DNA of 33,001 nucleotides from Candidatus Omnitrophota bacterium (GTDB lineage Bacteria > Omnitrophota > Gorgyraeia > Gygaellales > Profunditerraquicolaceae): contig CAIRWO010000149.1 of the NCBI GenBank assembly GCA_903882345.1, positions 1 through 33,001 of the forward strand, in the 5' to 3' direction. Under the pieces are notes generated by a model. It did not search any database. It was not told the DNA's origin and was given only the letters and a program-made list of their open reading frames with translations. Positions within the stretch are counted from its first letter, which is position 1, and every line of letters begins with the position of its first letter. Made by a program: the position numbers and the translations under genes. Positions 25,402 to 32,443 of the stretch are shown piece by piece.

Positions 25402-25965
25402 ATGGAAAATAAAATAGCTATAGGGCTTCTCAAGGAACAACTGCTGGCCTTGCTGAAAAAAGAAGCGTTGAAAAAAGGCAAGTTTGTTTTATCTTCGGGT
25501 AAGGAGAGCACCTATTATCTTGACGGCCGCATCATAACCCTGACCCCGGAAGGCGCTTATCTTGTTGCCAGCATTATATTGGAATTGATCAAAGGAAAAA
25601 ATATCGATGCCGTGGGAGGCCCTACGCTAGGAGCAGACCCGATAGTCGGAGCGCTGGCAGCGCTCAGCCATATAAATAAAGTCCCGCTCAAGACATTTAT
25701 TGTCAGGAAGGCGGTCAAGGCACACGGCATGCAGCGGCAGATCGAAGGCCCGGAGATAAAAAGAGGCAGCCGTGTAGTCATCGTGGATGACGTGGCAACC
25801 ACCGGTAAGGCGCTGATCGAAGCCAAGGAAGCGCTGGATACCTGCGGCGCCCTGATAGATTCCGCGATCGTGATTGTGGACAGGCGCGAAGGCGCTGCGG
25901 AGAATCTTAAAACCGTTGGCCTGAAACTGGACTCAATATTCAAAATTGAAGAGCTAGGCGTATAA
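25402..25965 (+). CDS. pyrE: Orotate phosphoribosyltransferase
   Basis: PyrE joins orotate to PRPP to give orotidine monophosphate in pyrimidine synthesis. The 187-residue protein has KGKFVLSSGKESTYYLDGRI (orotate site), AVGGPTLGADPIVGALA, FIVRKAVKAHGMQRQIEGPE (the flexible catalytic loop) and the PRPP-binding block RVVIVDDVATTGKALIEA. The length is normal for the short bacterial form. It starts 5 bases after the glycosyltransferase stop. No other pyrimidine gene is present, so the local operon is of mixed function. Confidence 0.95.
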   Translation: MENKIAIGLLKEQLLALLKKEALKKGKFVLSSGKESTYYLDGRIITLTPEGAYLVASIILELIKGKNIDAVGGPTLGADPIVGALAALSHINKVPLKTFIVRKAVKAHGMQRQIEGPEIKRGSRVVIVDDVATTGKALIEAKEALDTCGALIDSAIVIVDRREGAAENLKTVGLKLDSIFKIEELGV

Positions 25966-25976
25966 AAGGCTTTCGC

Positions 25977-27221
25977 GTGGAAATAAAAAAAATTGCTATT
26001 GTCGGTGCAGGCCCTGCAGGCATGATGGCGGCAATCCGCGCGGCCGGGCTAAAACAGGACGTAACGCTTTTTGAAAGAAATCCCACCTTAGGCAGGAAAC
26101 TCCTTCTAAGCGGCAAAGGCCGCTGTAATCTTACCAATACTTGCGATTTTGATTCATTCATCGAAAAATTTTCCGGCAACGGCCAGTTTTTACGGGATGC
26201 TTTCCGTAAATTCTTCAATCACGAATTGATGCGTTTCTTTGAAGAGAGGGGCCTTAAGCTGAGAGTCGAAAGGCAATTACGCGTTTTTCCTTCCACTGAC
26301 AGTTCTGCCAGCGTGCTGGCTGTGCTTAAGCGCGAACTGCTAAAAAATAAAGTAAAAGTTTTGCAGGATTGCCGGATTAACGCTATCATAGCAGAAAACG
26401 GCACAGCCAAAGGAATTTCATTTTCCGGCGCCAGGCATTTTTCTGCCGATAGAATAATCCTCGCTACAGGCGGGGTGTCGTACAGTTTTACCGGCTCAAG
26501 CGGAGATGGATTGGAGATTGCCCGCAGCCTGGGGCATCGTATAGTGCCGCTGCGGCCGGGATTATCGCCCCTTATAATCAGGCAAGGTTATCCAAAATTA
26601 CTTGAGGGGCTTACATTGAAGAATATCCGCCTTAAAATAAGCGACGAAAAAAAAGAAATTATTTCGCCTGTAGGAGAATTGCTTTTTACCGGCCGGGGCA
26701 TTTCCGGGCCGCTGGTTTTTTCTTTAAGCGCGAAAATCGGCGAGTGGCTAGAGAAGTCGCATAATTTATATATGGAAATCGATTTAAAGCCGGGATTGTC
26801 CTCTGAACAGTTAAACAGCCGTCTTCTGCGGGAATTTAAATCCAACCCCAAGAAGAACGCAAGGAATACGCTTAAAATTTTGCTGCCGCAGCGCTTGATC
26901 GATCTATCTATGGATATCTTAAAGCTTAGCCCGGATAAAAAAGTAAGCCAGATCACTCAGGCAGAACGCCTAAAAATCATAAGTTTACTAAAAGCCTTTC
27001 GTATGGACATTACCAGCTTAGCCTCTATCGAAGAAGGCATGGTTACGCGGGGCGGGGTAAGCTTGAAAGATATAAATCCGCGGACTATGGAGTCTCGTTT
27101 GGTTAAAGGGCTTTATTTTGCCGGGGAGATCATTGACGTAGACGCCGATACCGGCGGGTTTAATCTTCAGGCGGCTTTTTCCACCGGATACCTTGCGGGG
27201 GAAAGCGCTGCCCTATCCTAA
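25977..27221 (+). CDS. FAD-dependent oxidoreductase, HI0933/YhiN/BaiN family
   Basis: The 414-residue flavoprotein opens with the dinucleotide-binding motif IAIVGAGPAGMMAAIRAAG. The family signature GRKLLLSGKGRCNLTN follows at about residue 40. A second nucleotide element, ILATGGVSYSFTGSSGDG, and the C-terminal FAD-closing block FAGEIIDVDADTGGFNLQAAF are present, as in HI0933-like proteins. Members have been linked to bile-acid reduction (BaiN) and other reactions, but the native substrate of most, including this one, is not known. The start is GTG 25977 with AAAAGG upstream. It overlaps the longest form of the next reading frame but not its likely ATG at 27226. Confidence 0.88.
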   Translation: MEIKKIAIVGAGPAGMMAAIRAAGLKQDVTLFERNPTLGRKLLLSGKGRCNLTNTCDFDSFIEKFSGNGQFLRDAFRKFFNHELMRFFEERGLKLRVERQLRVFPSTDSSASVLAVLKRELLKNKVKVLQDCRINAIIAENGTAKGISFSGARHFSADRIILATGGVSYSFTGSSGDGLEIARSLGHRIVPLRPGLSPLIIRQGYPKLLEGLTLKNIRLKISDEKKEIISPVGELLFTGRGISGPLVFSLSAKIGEWLEKSHNLYMEIDLKPGLSSEQLNSRLLREFKSNPKKNARNTLKILLPQRLIDLSMDILKLSPDKKVSQITQAERLKIISLLKAFRMDITSLASIEEGMVTRGGVSLKDINPRTMESRLVKGLYFAGEIIDVDADTGGFNLQAAFSTGYLAGESAALS

Positions 27222-27225
27222 AAAC

Positions 27226-28608
27226 ATGAGAAAGATCTATCTGGCATCCGATTCTAAAGCAAGAAAGAAGCTCCTGAAAATTTTCGGCCTGAACTTTAAG
27301 GTCCTGCCGAGCAAAATCAGGGAAAAAACTGCAGCTGGCAGCCTTTCTTATACGCAGCTTGTCAAAACAAATGCCCTTAAGAAGGCAGCCGATGTCGCGT
27401 CCAGGGTTAAAAACGGAGTTGTCATCGCGGCGGATACGATCGTTGTCTGCGGCGGCAAAGTCTTCGGCAAGCCCAAAGATCTAAGCGGGGCGCGGAAAAT
27501 GCTAAAAGTCCTGGCAGGCAAACCCCAGTGGCTTTACACGGGCCTGGCAATAATTGATAAAGACAACAAAAAGGTAAAGACCGCCTGCGAAAAAACAAAG
27601 ATCTATATGGATAAGCTGACGGATAAAGAAATAGATAATTATTTCGCCGCTGTTTCGCCGCTGGATAAAGCAGGCAGTTTCGATATCCAGGGCAAAGGCG
27701 CATTTTTTATCCGGCGTATCGAAGGCTGCTTTTATAATGTTGTCGGCCTGCCGCTAAGAAGGCTGTATTTAATACTTAAGAGCCTTGATCTAAAAGTATT
27801 CATGTTTTTGTTTTTTCTTTTGCCTTTTGCCTTTTGCCTTTTGCTCTCCGGCTGTACGACAGAATATAACACTGTTACCGGAGAAGAAGAGACCTATTTC
27901 TACAGTACAGACAGGGAAGTGGCAATAGGGGAGTCGATCAACCGGGCGGTGGAAAAAGAATATAAATTTGTGGAAGACCCTCTGGTAGAAAAACGCGTGA
28001 AAGATATCGGTGAAAAAATCGCTGCTGTCTGCGACAGAAAAGAAATTACCTATCATTTTAAGGTCTTAGACGATGATGAAGTAAACGCCGTATCCCTGCC
28101 CGGCGGGTTTGTCTATATAAATAAGGGATTGATCGAAAAGGTGGCTAACGATGATGAGCTGGCAGGGGTAATCGCACACGAAGTCGGCCATATTGTTGCG
28201 CGCCACAGCATAAAGAAGCTGCAAGGAGAGATAGGATATTCTATATTAAGGCTTTTGGTTGCGGCTGCGCCGCGGTCCGGCGGCGAGGTAGGCGGAGCAG
28301 CAGACGCTGCCTTTACCGAATTGATGCTGGGTTATTCCAGGGAAGACGAGCTGCTTGCCGACCAGCTGGGCGCGCGTTACGCAAAGCTAGCCGGATATAA
28401 CCCCCGCGGGATGCTTGAGTTTCTTCTAAAATTACAGGCCATAGACAAGCGCAGGCCGCTTGCCCCGAAGTCATATTTTAAAACTCATCCTTATGTTCCG
28501 GACAGGATCCGCGTAGTAAAGGAAGAACTGGGAGAGGGGATGAATTTTAAAGATTACATAAATATTGAGCAAGTCTCGCACGGAGTTAAACAGGATCCGC
28601 ATGAATAG
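27226..28608 (+). CDS. Maf-like nucleotide pyrophosphatase fused in frame to M48 metalloprotease lipoprotein
   Basis: One open frame of 460 residues holds two normally separate proteins. Residues 1-188 are a Maf/YhdE-type NTP pyrophosphatase: YLASDSKARKKLL, AADTIVVCGGKVFGKP, and SPLDKAGSFDIQGKGAFFIR followed by NVVGLPLRRL. At M193 begins a lipoprotein signal peptide, MFLFFLLPFAFCLLLSGC, with a lipobox cysteine at residue 210. The M48 peptidase has HEVGH at 318-322 and the third zinc ligand E375 in EDELLAD, as in BepA/LoiP-like outer-membrane quality-control proteases. Either the ATG at 27802 starts a separate protease without a visible Shine-Dalgarno, or the two are made as one chain, which would put Maf and protease on opposite sides of the membrane. 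A four-unit 7-bp repeat lies in the signal peptide. The frame could be extended to 27193, but 27226 gives the usual Maf N-terminus. Confidence 0.85.
   Translation: MRKIYLASDSKARKKLLKIFGLNFKVLPSKIREKTAAGSLSYTQLVKTNALKKAADVASRVKNGVVIAADTIVVCGGKVFGKPKDLSGARKMLKVLAGKPQWLYTGLAIIDKDNKKVKTACEKTKIYMDKLTDKEIDNYFAAVSPLDKAGSFDIQGKGAFFIRRIEGCFYNVVGLPLRRLYLILKSLDLKVFMFLFFLLPFAFCLLLSGCTTEYNTVTGEEETYFYSTDREVAIGESINRAVEKEYKFVEDPLVEKRVKDIGEKIAAVCDRKEITYHFKVLDDDEVNAVSLPGGFVYINKGLIEKVANDDELAGVIAHEVGHIVARHSIKKLQGEIGYSILRLLVAAAPRSGGEVGGAADAAFTELMLGYSREDELLADQLGARYAKLAGYNPRGMLEFLLKLQAIDKRRPLAPKSYFKTHPYVPDRIRVVKEELGEGMNFKDYINIEQVSHGVKQDPHE
27817..27844 (+). repeat. Heptanucleotide tandem repeat (CTTTTGC)x4
   Basis: Four perfect copies of CTTTTGC occupy 27817-27844 inside the hydrophobic core of the M48 signal peptide, encoding leucine, proline, phenylalanine, alanine and cysteine residues. 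Because 7 is not a multiple of 3, gain or loss of one or two units would shift the frame; three units would add or remove seven hydrophobic residues. Confidence 0.85.
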
Positions 28609-29680
28609 AAAAATATTCTTCTGGATAGTGCCGATTCTCTTTGCTATATTATGCTTAAAATCCTATGCAGAGGATTTAACCGGCCAGGATAAGATGGATA
28701 ATAACCCTTTTGGCGTGCTGGAGTTTCCGCATTGGAACGACGATTGGAACAATTATAAATACCCGGACGTAAAATCCTTAGTCCATGTGCTGTCTTCGAT
28801 GAAAGAGGCAGGCGTAGGCTGGGTAAGGGCTGATTTCTTATGGCAGGATATCGAACCGCAAGAGGGTAAGTTTGACTTTACCAAATACGATACAATAGTA
28901 GATCTATTTACCCTCAACGGCATTAAGATACTGGGTATTTTGGATTACAGCGCTAATTGGGCTTCCGGCTGTAGCCAGTGGAACTGTGCCCCGCGCGAGA
29001 ATAAATTATTCATTAATTACGCCGTAAGGGTCATTAAACACTATAAGGATCGCGTAAAATATTGGGAACTATGGAATGAGCCGGATTCTCCGGTTTACTG
29101 GCAGCCGCAGGACGGCCTGAAAAGCTACTGCGAGCTGCTTAAAGAATTCTATCCGGCGGCAAAAAAGGCCGACCCCGAATGCAAGATCTTAAACGGCGGA
29201 TTGGCAACCGCCAATTCCGGCGTAAACAAGCTTTATGATAACGGCGCAAAGGGCTATTTTGACATCCTTAACATCCATATCTTTGTTACACCTCTGAATA
29301 AAGGCGCAATAAAAACCGCGCTCGCCTATCCGCGCATGGCTTATAAGATAATGAAGCGTAACGGCGACGGAGATAAGAAGATCTGGATCACCGAGATCGG
29401 CTGTCCCGGCGTGAAACGCGGAGTCAAGGCTGCGAACTGGTGGCTGGGCAGGAATCCTACAGAGAAACAGCAGGCAGTCTGGGTCAAAGAAGTTTTTTCC
29501 CAGTTGATAAAGGCAGAGGTAGTGGAAAAAGTTTTCTGGGCGTTTTTCCGCGACTGCAAAGATCACTGGCATGACGGCACGGATTATTTCGGCCTGGTGC
29601 GCTGGAATTTTTCCAAAAAAGCGTCGTTTAAGGCGTATAAAGAATGTTTCCAGGAGTGGAAACAGAAAAAGGAAAGATAA
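28601..29680 (+). CDS. Exported glycoside hydrolase, GH39/GH5-like (clan GH-A)
   Basis: The 359-residue protein has a signal peptide (MNRKIFFWIVPILFAILCLK, cleavage probably after SYA) and a single TIM-barrel catalytic domain. The clan GH-A acid/base glutamate is E160 in YWELWNEPDSP and the nucleophile is E265 in IWITEIGCPG. Early landmarks are GVGWVRADFLWQDIEPQEGK and KILGILDYSANWAS. The pattern is closest to GH39 (beta-xylosidase or PslG-like exopolysaccharide hydrolases), so it may trim an exported polysaccharide. The substrate cannot be fixed. ATG 28601 overlaps the protease stop (ATGAATAG) and has AGGAT six bases upstream; a TTG at 28565 would add residues before the signal peptide and is less likely. 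Confidence 0.82.
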   Translation: MNRKIFFWIVPILFAILCLKSYAEDLTGQDKMDNNPFGVLEFPHWNDDWNNYKYPDVKSLVHVLSSMKEAGVGWVRADFLWQDIEPQEGKFDFTKYDTIVDLFTLNGIKILGILDYSANWASGCSQWNCAPRENKLFINYAVRVIKHYKDRVKYWELWNEPDSPVYWQPQDGLKSYCELLKEFYPAAKKADPECKILNGGLATANSGVNKLYDNGAKGYFDILNIHIFVTPLNKGAIKTALAYPRMAYKIMKRNGDGDKKIWITEIGCPGVKRGVKAANWWLGRNPTEKQQAVWVKEVFSQLIKAEVVEKVFWAFFRDCKDHWHDGTDYFGLVRWNFSKKASFKAYKECFQEWKQKKER

Positions 29681-29681
29681 A

Positions 29682-29993
29682 ATGTTCATACTCGCCAACC
29701 TCTTGATCACTTTAGCCCAGATGCTGGATATCGTGTTGACGATAGTCTACTGGCTTATCCTGATACGCGCGCTGGTCAGCTGGGTAAATCCCGACCCCTA
29801 CAATCCGATAGTGCAGTTTTTATACAGCGTAACCGAGCCCCTGCTTTACCCGATCAGAAGGATCCTGCCGGCAACATTAAGGTTTGGTATTGATATTTCC
29901 CCGATCATCGCCTTCCTTGCGATAATGTTTTTAAAGTCATTTCTCGTCCGGACACTGCTGGACATCAGCTCGCGGATAAGGCTGGTAAGCTAA
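29682..29993 (+). CDS. YggT family membrane protein
   Basis: The 103-residue protein has two to three membrane segments and the YggT family core LILIRALVSWVNPDPYNPIV followed by YSVTEPLLYPIRRILP and DISPIIAFLAIMFLKSFLV. YggT proteins are widespread, small inner-membrane proteins; links to osmotic shock tolerance, cell division and the thylakoid CCB3 relative have been proposed, but the activity is not settled. ATG 29682 directly follows the hydrolase stop, with AAGGA about eight bases upstream. An upstream in-frame extension to 29571 would lie in the preceding gene and is not supported. It ends just before the kdp promoter. Confidence 0.88.
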   Translation: MFILANLLITLAQMLDIVLTIVYWLILIRALVSWVNPDPYNPIVQFLYSVTEPLLYPIRRILPATLRFGIDISPIIAFLAIMFLKSFLVRTLLDISSRIRLVS

Positions 29994-30003
29994 GCATAAT
30001 GGC

Positions 30004-30032
30004 TTGACAAAGATATAATATTATGGTATACA
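30004..30032 (+). promoter_or_regulatory. Promoter of the kdp operon leader
   Basis: A perfect TTGACA (30004-30009) is followed, after 17 bases, by TATACA (30027-30032) with a TGG extended -10 just upstream (30024-30026). Initiation is expected near 30039, which gives a long leader that includes the riboswitch. Confidence 0.65.
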
Positions 30033-30072
30033 TTTAACCATAAGACACAAGGTTGTGTGAGTAAGAATAGAC

Positions 30073-30100
30073 AAAGACGTTTGCAAAGACGTCTTTTTTT
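30073..30100 (+). terminator. Terminator-like hairpin 5' of the riboswitch aptamer
   Basis: AAAGACG (30073-30079) pairs with CGTCTTT (30090-30096) across a 10-base loop, and the 3' side ends in a run of T to 30100. The octamer AAAGACGT is also directly repeated. It may end transcripts coming from yggT, or it may be an early stop in the kdp leader. Confidence 0.5.
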
Positions 30101-30111
30101 GTGCCTTATAC

Positions 30112-30236
30112 ATGCTTAATCCCTTAACAGGGAGCGGGGGAACCAGGAGCAGGATTTCAATAATCTTGGGGCGGATATCCGGTAATTGCGGATTAAGGTT
30201 ACTCAACCTGAGCCCGACAGCTAACCTCGTAAGCTC
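30112..30236 (+). promoter_or_regulatory. ydaO/yuaA-type cyclic di-AMP riboswitch aptamer
   Basis: The conserved ydaO core is present: P1 pairs GCTTA (30114-30118) with TAAGC (30230-30234). GAGCGGGGGAACCA stands at 30132-30145, TTGGGGCGGAT at about 30166-30175, and the hallmark GACAGCTAACCTCGTAAGC at 30216-30234. This class binds cyclic di-AMP and usually turns expression off. It controls potassium transporters and osmolyte genes in other bacteria, which fits the kdp genes downstream. An intrinsic terminator follows 18 bases after the P1 strand, as expected of a transcriptional switch. Confidence 0.92.
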
Positions 30237-30251
30237 ATAACAAGAGAATAC

Positions 30252-30281
30252 ACCAGAGAAAGTGTTCTCTGGTTTTCTTTT
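30252..30281 (+). terminator. Intrinsic terminator, riboswitch expression platform
   Basis: ACCAGAGAA (30252-30260) and TTCTCTGGT (30265-30273) form a perfect 9-bp stem with loop AGTG, followed by TTTTCTTTT. It lies between the c-di-AMP aptamer and the kdp genes and is the likely switch point. I could not identify a clear antiterminator pairing. Confidence 0.85.
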
Positions 30282-30290
30282 AGTGAAAAA

Positions 30291-30321
30291 GACGCCAATC
30301 CATCCTATAGGATTGGGTGTC
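30291..30321 (+). repeat. Degenerate copy 3 of the hairpin element
   Basis: This copy keeps the loop core TATAGGAT and the 3' ending GGGTGT, and folds as CCAATCC (30295-30301) with GGATTGG (30310-30316). The second hairpin and the AAGGA are missing. It lies just behind the riboswitch terminator, before a small ORF. Confidence 0.55.
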
Positions 30322-30350
30322 TATTAGGTTAGGTGTATTTGACATTAAAT

Positions 30351-30440
30351 ATGAAAGAAAAAGTATATTGGATGGGAGTTATTGTTTGCGCTATACTAAT
30401 ACTATATCTTTCTATTAGTTTTTGCCTGATTCGCCATTAA
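30351..30440 (+). CDS. Small single-span membrane protein of the kdp leader
   Basis: The 29-codon frame encodes MKEKVYWMGVIVCAILILYL and then a further hydrophobic stretch ending in CLIRH, so it is predicted as one membrane helix with a basic N-terminus. I do not recognise it. It lies after the riboswitch terminator and before another tiny membrane ORF and kdpF. The Shine-Dalgarno is weak (AGGTG about 14-15 bases upstream). It may be a kdp accessory peptide, a leader peptide or chance. Confidence 0.45.
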   Translation: MKEKVYWMGVIVCAILILYLSISFCLIRH

Positions 30441-30476
30441 GAAAGTTATGCCTGCTAACGAAAGATTGAGGTAATA

Positions 30477-30557
30477 ATGGACATTTTAATAATAGCAATA
30501 ATACTTATTATTACACTAGCTTCTTTTGCTTTTATTACCCTTTGCTCTAAGGTCTAA
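30477..30557 (+). CDS. Small membrane protein of the kdp operon
   Basis: The 26-residue product MDILIIAIILIITLASFAFI...LCSKV is one membrane helix with a short C-terminal LCxK tail. GAGGT at 30468-30472 is a good Shine-Dalgarno four bases before the ATG. Tiny proteins of this shape (one helix ending in an LCxRL-like tail) are, as I recall, common just upstream of kdpF in other bacteria, so it is probably a real gene. Its function is unknown. The last base of the stop is the first base of repeat copy 4. Confidence 0.6.
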   Translation: MDILIIAIILIITLASFAFITLCSKV

Positions 30558-30603
30558 CACCCGAACCTATCGGATGGTTCGGTGTCCATAATCTATGGAA
30601 GGA
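30557..30603 (+). repeat. Double-hairpin intercistronic element, copy 4 (upstream of kdpF)
   Basis: Hairpin 1 pairs ACACC-C-GAACC (30557-30567) with GGTTCGGTGT (30576-30585) around TATCGGAT. Hairpin 2 is TCCAT-AATCT-ATGGA (30585-30599), running into AAGGA (30599-30603), the Shine-Dalgarno of kdpF. Hairpin 2 has a different sequence from copies 1 and 2 but the same shape and position. Confidence 0.8.
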
Positions 30604-30611
30604 ATCTTATA

Positions 30612-30701
30612 ATGATTATTTATTGGATCGGCGGAATTATTTCTTTTCTCCTGTTTATTTATCTCTTAATAGCCCTTTTAAAACCGGAGATTTTCTCGTG
30701 A
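30612..30701 (+). CDS. kdpF: Potassium-transporting ATPase KdpF subunit
   Basis: KdpF is the tiny lipid-like stabilising subunit of the KdpFABC potassium pump. The 29-residue product MIIYWIGGIISFLLFIYLLI followed by ALLKPEIFS has the single helix and the family ending ALLxPExF. The ATG has AAGGA, supplied by repeat copy 4, eight bases upstream. The stop overlaps the kdpA GTG start by 4 bases (GTGA, 30698-30701), the normal kdpF-kdpA coupling. Confidence 0.9.
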   Translation: MIIYWIGGIISFLLFIYLLIALLKPEIFS

Positions 30702-32443
30702 ATTTGAACAATTTTATCCAAATATCTATTTATTTAGCGACATTGCTTCTTTTGGTTAAGCCATTGGGCACTTATATGGCGCGAGTCTATGAAGGCAAGC
30801 CTAGCGGTTTAAATGTTTGGTTCGGCTGGTTAGAGAAGCTGATCTATCGGCTTATAGGAACTAATTCTCAACAAGAGATGTCTTGGAAGACCTATGCAGT
30901 GGCAGCGATGTTGTTCAATATAATAGGTATAATTATAGTATATGCCATTCAGCGCCTTCAAGCGCACCTTCCTTTAAATCCGATGTCTATGCCGGCAGTA
31001 AGCGCAGACCTTTCGTTCAATACGGCTGTCAGTTTTGCTACCAATACAAACTGGCAGAGTTATGGCGGAGAGACTACCTTAAGTTATTTTACCCAGATGA
31101 TAGGTTTAACCGTGCAAAATTTTGTTTCCGCGGCAACAGGAATGGCGGTTTTGGTGGCTTCTATCAGAGGATTTATCCAAAAGCAGGCAGAAACGATCGG
31201 CAATTTCTGGGTAGACTTGGTCAGGTCAACGCTTTATATCCTGCTGCCGCTTTCTTTAATTCTGTCCTTAGTATTAGTATCACAGGGCGTGGTGCAAACT
31301 TTTAAGCCAAGCGCAAAGGTTGATCTGTTGCAATCGACAAAAGACTCTAGCGGGAAAATAATTTCCCAGCAGGAAATTGCTTTGGGCCCGGCTGCATCGC
31401 AGATAGCTATTAAACAGTTAGGGACAAACGGAGGAGGGTTCTTTAACGTTAATTCTGCTCATCCTTTCGAGAATCCTACGCCTTTATCAAACTTTCTAGA
31501 AGTGCTGGCGATAGTCCTGATAGGTGCTGCTTTATGTTATACGTTCGGCTATATGGTTAAGGATAAACGCCAGGGGTGGGCATTATTGATTGCTATGCTG
31601 ATTATTTTTATTCCCTGTCTTTGGACGTGTGTCCATTTTGAGCAAAAAGGCAACCCTTTGTTTAAGAACCTTGGCGTTGATCAAAGTTATTCGGCAACGC
31701 AACCAGGCGGGAACATGGAAGGAAAAGAAGCGCGTTTCGGAATCGCGAATTCCGCCATCTGGGCCGCAGCTACTACTGCGGCTTCCAACGGTTCAGTGAA
31801 TTCAATGCATGATTCCTATATGCCTCTGGGTGGTTTAATTCCCCTGTGGCTTATACAATTAGGCGAAGTTGTTTTTGGAGGAGTAGGTTCAGGACTTTAT
31901 GGTATGCTTGCGTTTGTGATTGTCGCTGTTTTTATTTCCGGGCTGATGATCGGCAGGACTCCCGAATACCTGGGAAAGAAAATCGAAAGCTTTGAAATGA
32001 AGATGGCGGCGCTTATTCTTTTGATCCCGCATATATGTGTGCTTTTAGGAACAGCAATCGCGGTTGTCTTACCCAAAGCAAAGGCGGCAATCTTAAACCC
32101 CGGAGCGCATGGTTTTAGCGAAGTGCTGTATGCCTTTACTTCTGCCGGAAACAATAACGGCAGCGCGTTTGCCGGTTTATCAAGTAATACATTTTTTTAT
32201 AATATTGCCTTAGGTTTAGCAATGTTTTTTTCAAGATACTGGCTTATTATACCAATGCTGGCGATTGCCGGTTCGCTTTCTAAGAAAAAGATCGTGCCGG
32301 CGAGCGTAGGAACGCTGCCTACGCATACGCCGCTTTTTATCATATTTTTAGTGATGGTTGTTTTGATTGTCGGAGCGCTTACATTTTTTCCGGCCTTGTC
32401 TTTGGGGCCGATTGTCGAACATCTTATGTTACGCGGGGGTTAA
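30698..32443 (+). CDS. kdpA: Potassium-transporting ATPase subunit A
   Basis: KdpA is the channel-like subunit that selects K+ in the high-affinity KdpFABC pump. The 581-residue product has ten or so membrane helices and four degenerate selectivity-filter repeats: TNTNWQSYGGETTLSYFTQM, LGTNGGGFFNVNSAHPFENP, TTAASNGSVNSMHDSYMPLG and FTSAGNNNGSAFAGLSSNTF. FVSAATGMAV and IPLWLIQLGEVVFGGVGSGL are further landmarks. The start is placed at GTG 30698, giving VNLNNFIQISIYLATLLLLV at the N-terminus and the standard overlap with kdpF. A longer frame from 30623 would run through kdpF and is rejected. The final base of its stop codon begins repeat copy 5. The c-di-AMP riboswitch upstream is likely to control it. 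Confidence 0.97.
   Translation: MNLNNFIQISIYLATLLLLVKPLGTYMARVYEGKPSGLNVWFGWLEKLIYRLIGTNSQQEMSWKTYAVAAMLFNIIGIIIVYAIQRLQAHLPLNPMSMPAVSADLSFNTAVSFATNTNWQSYGGETTLSYFTQMIGLTVQNFVSAATGMAVLVASIRGFIQKQAETIGNFWVDLVRSTLYILLPLSLILSLVLVSQGVVQTFKPSAKVDLLQSTKDSSGKIISQQEIALGPAASQIAIKQLGTNGGGFFNVNSAHPFENPTPLSNFLEVLAIVLIGAALCYTFGYMVKDKRQGWALLIAMLIIFIPCLWTCVHFEQKGNPLFKNLGVDQSYSATQPGGNMEGKEARFGIANSAIWAAATTAASNGSVNSMHDSYMPLGGLIPLWLIQLGEVVFGGVGSGLYGMLAFVIVAVFISGLMIGRTPEYLGKKIESFEMKMAALILLIPHICVLLGTAIAVVLPKAKAAILNPGAHGFSEVLYAFTSAGNNNGSAFAGLSSNTFFYNIALGLAMFFSRYWLIIPMLAIAGSLSKKKIVPASVGTLPTHTPLFIIFLVMVVLIVGALTFFPALSLGPIVEHLMLRGG

Noticed and set aside
28565..28600. TTG start upstream of the glycoside hydrolase signal peptide
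   Set aside because: It would add a polar stretch before the signal peptide and increase the overlap with the protease gene. ATG 28601 has its own AGGAT.
29571..29681. N-terminal extension of yggT
   Set aside because: It is encoded within the 3' end of the glycoside hydrolase gene and is highly basic. ATG 29682 has a good Shine-Dalgarno and gives the normal YggT length.
30291..30603. CRISPR array from the repeated palindromes in the kdp leader
   Set aside because: The repeats are unequal in length and sequence, the spacing is irregular, the intervals hold small ORFs, and no cas gene is nearby.
30623..30697. N-terminal extension of kdpA
   Set aside because: The extra codons run through kdpF in another frame. 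GTG 30698 gives the usual kdpF-kdpA overlap and a normal KdpA N-terminus.
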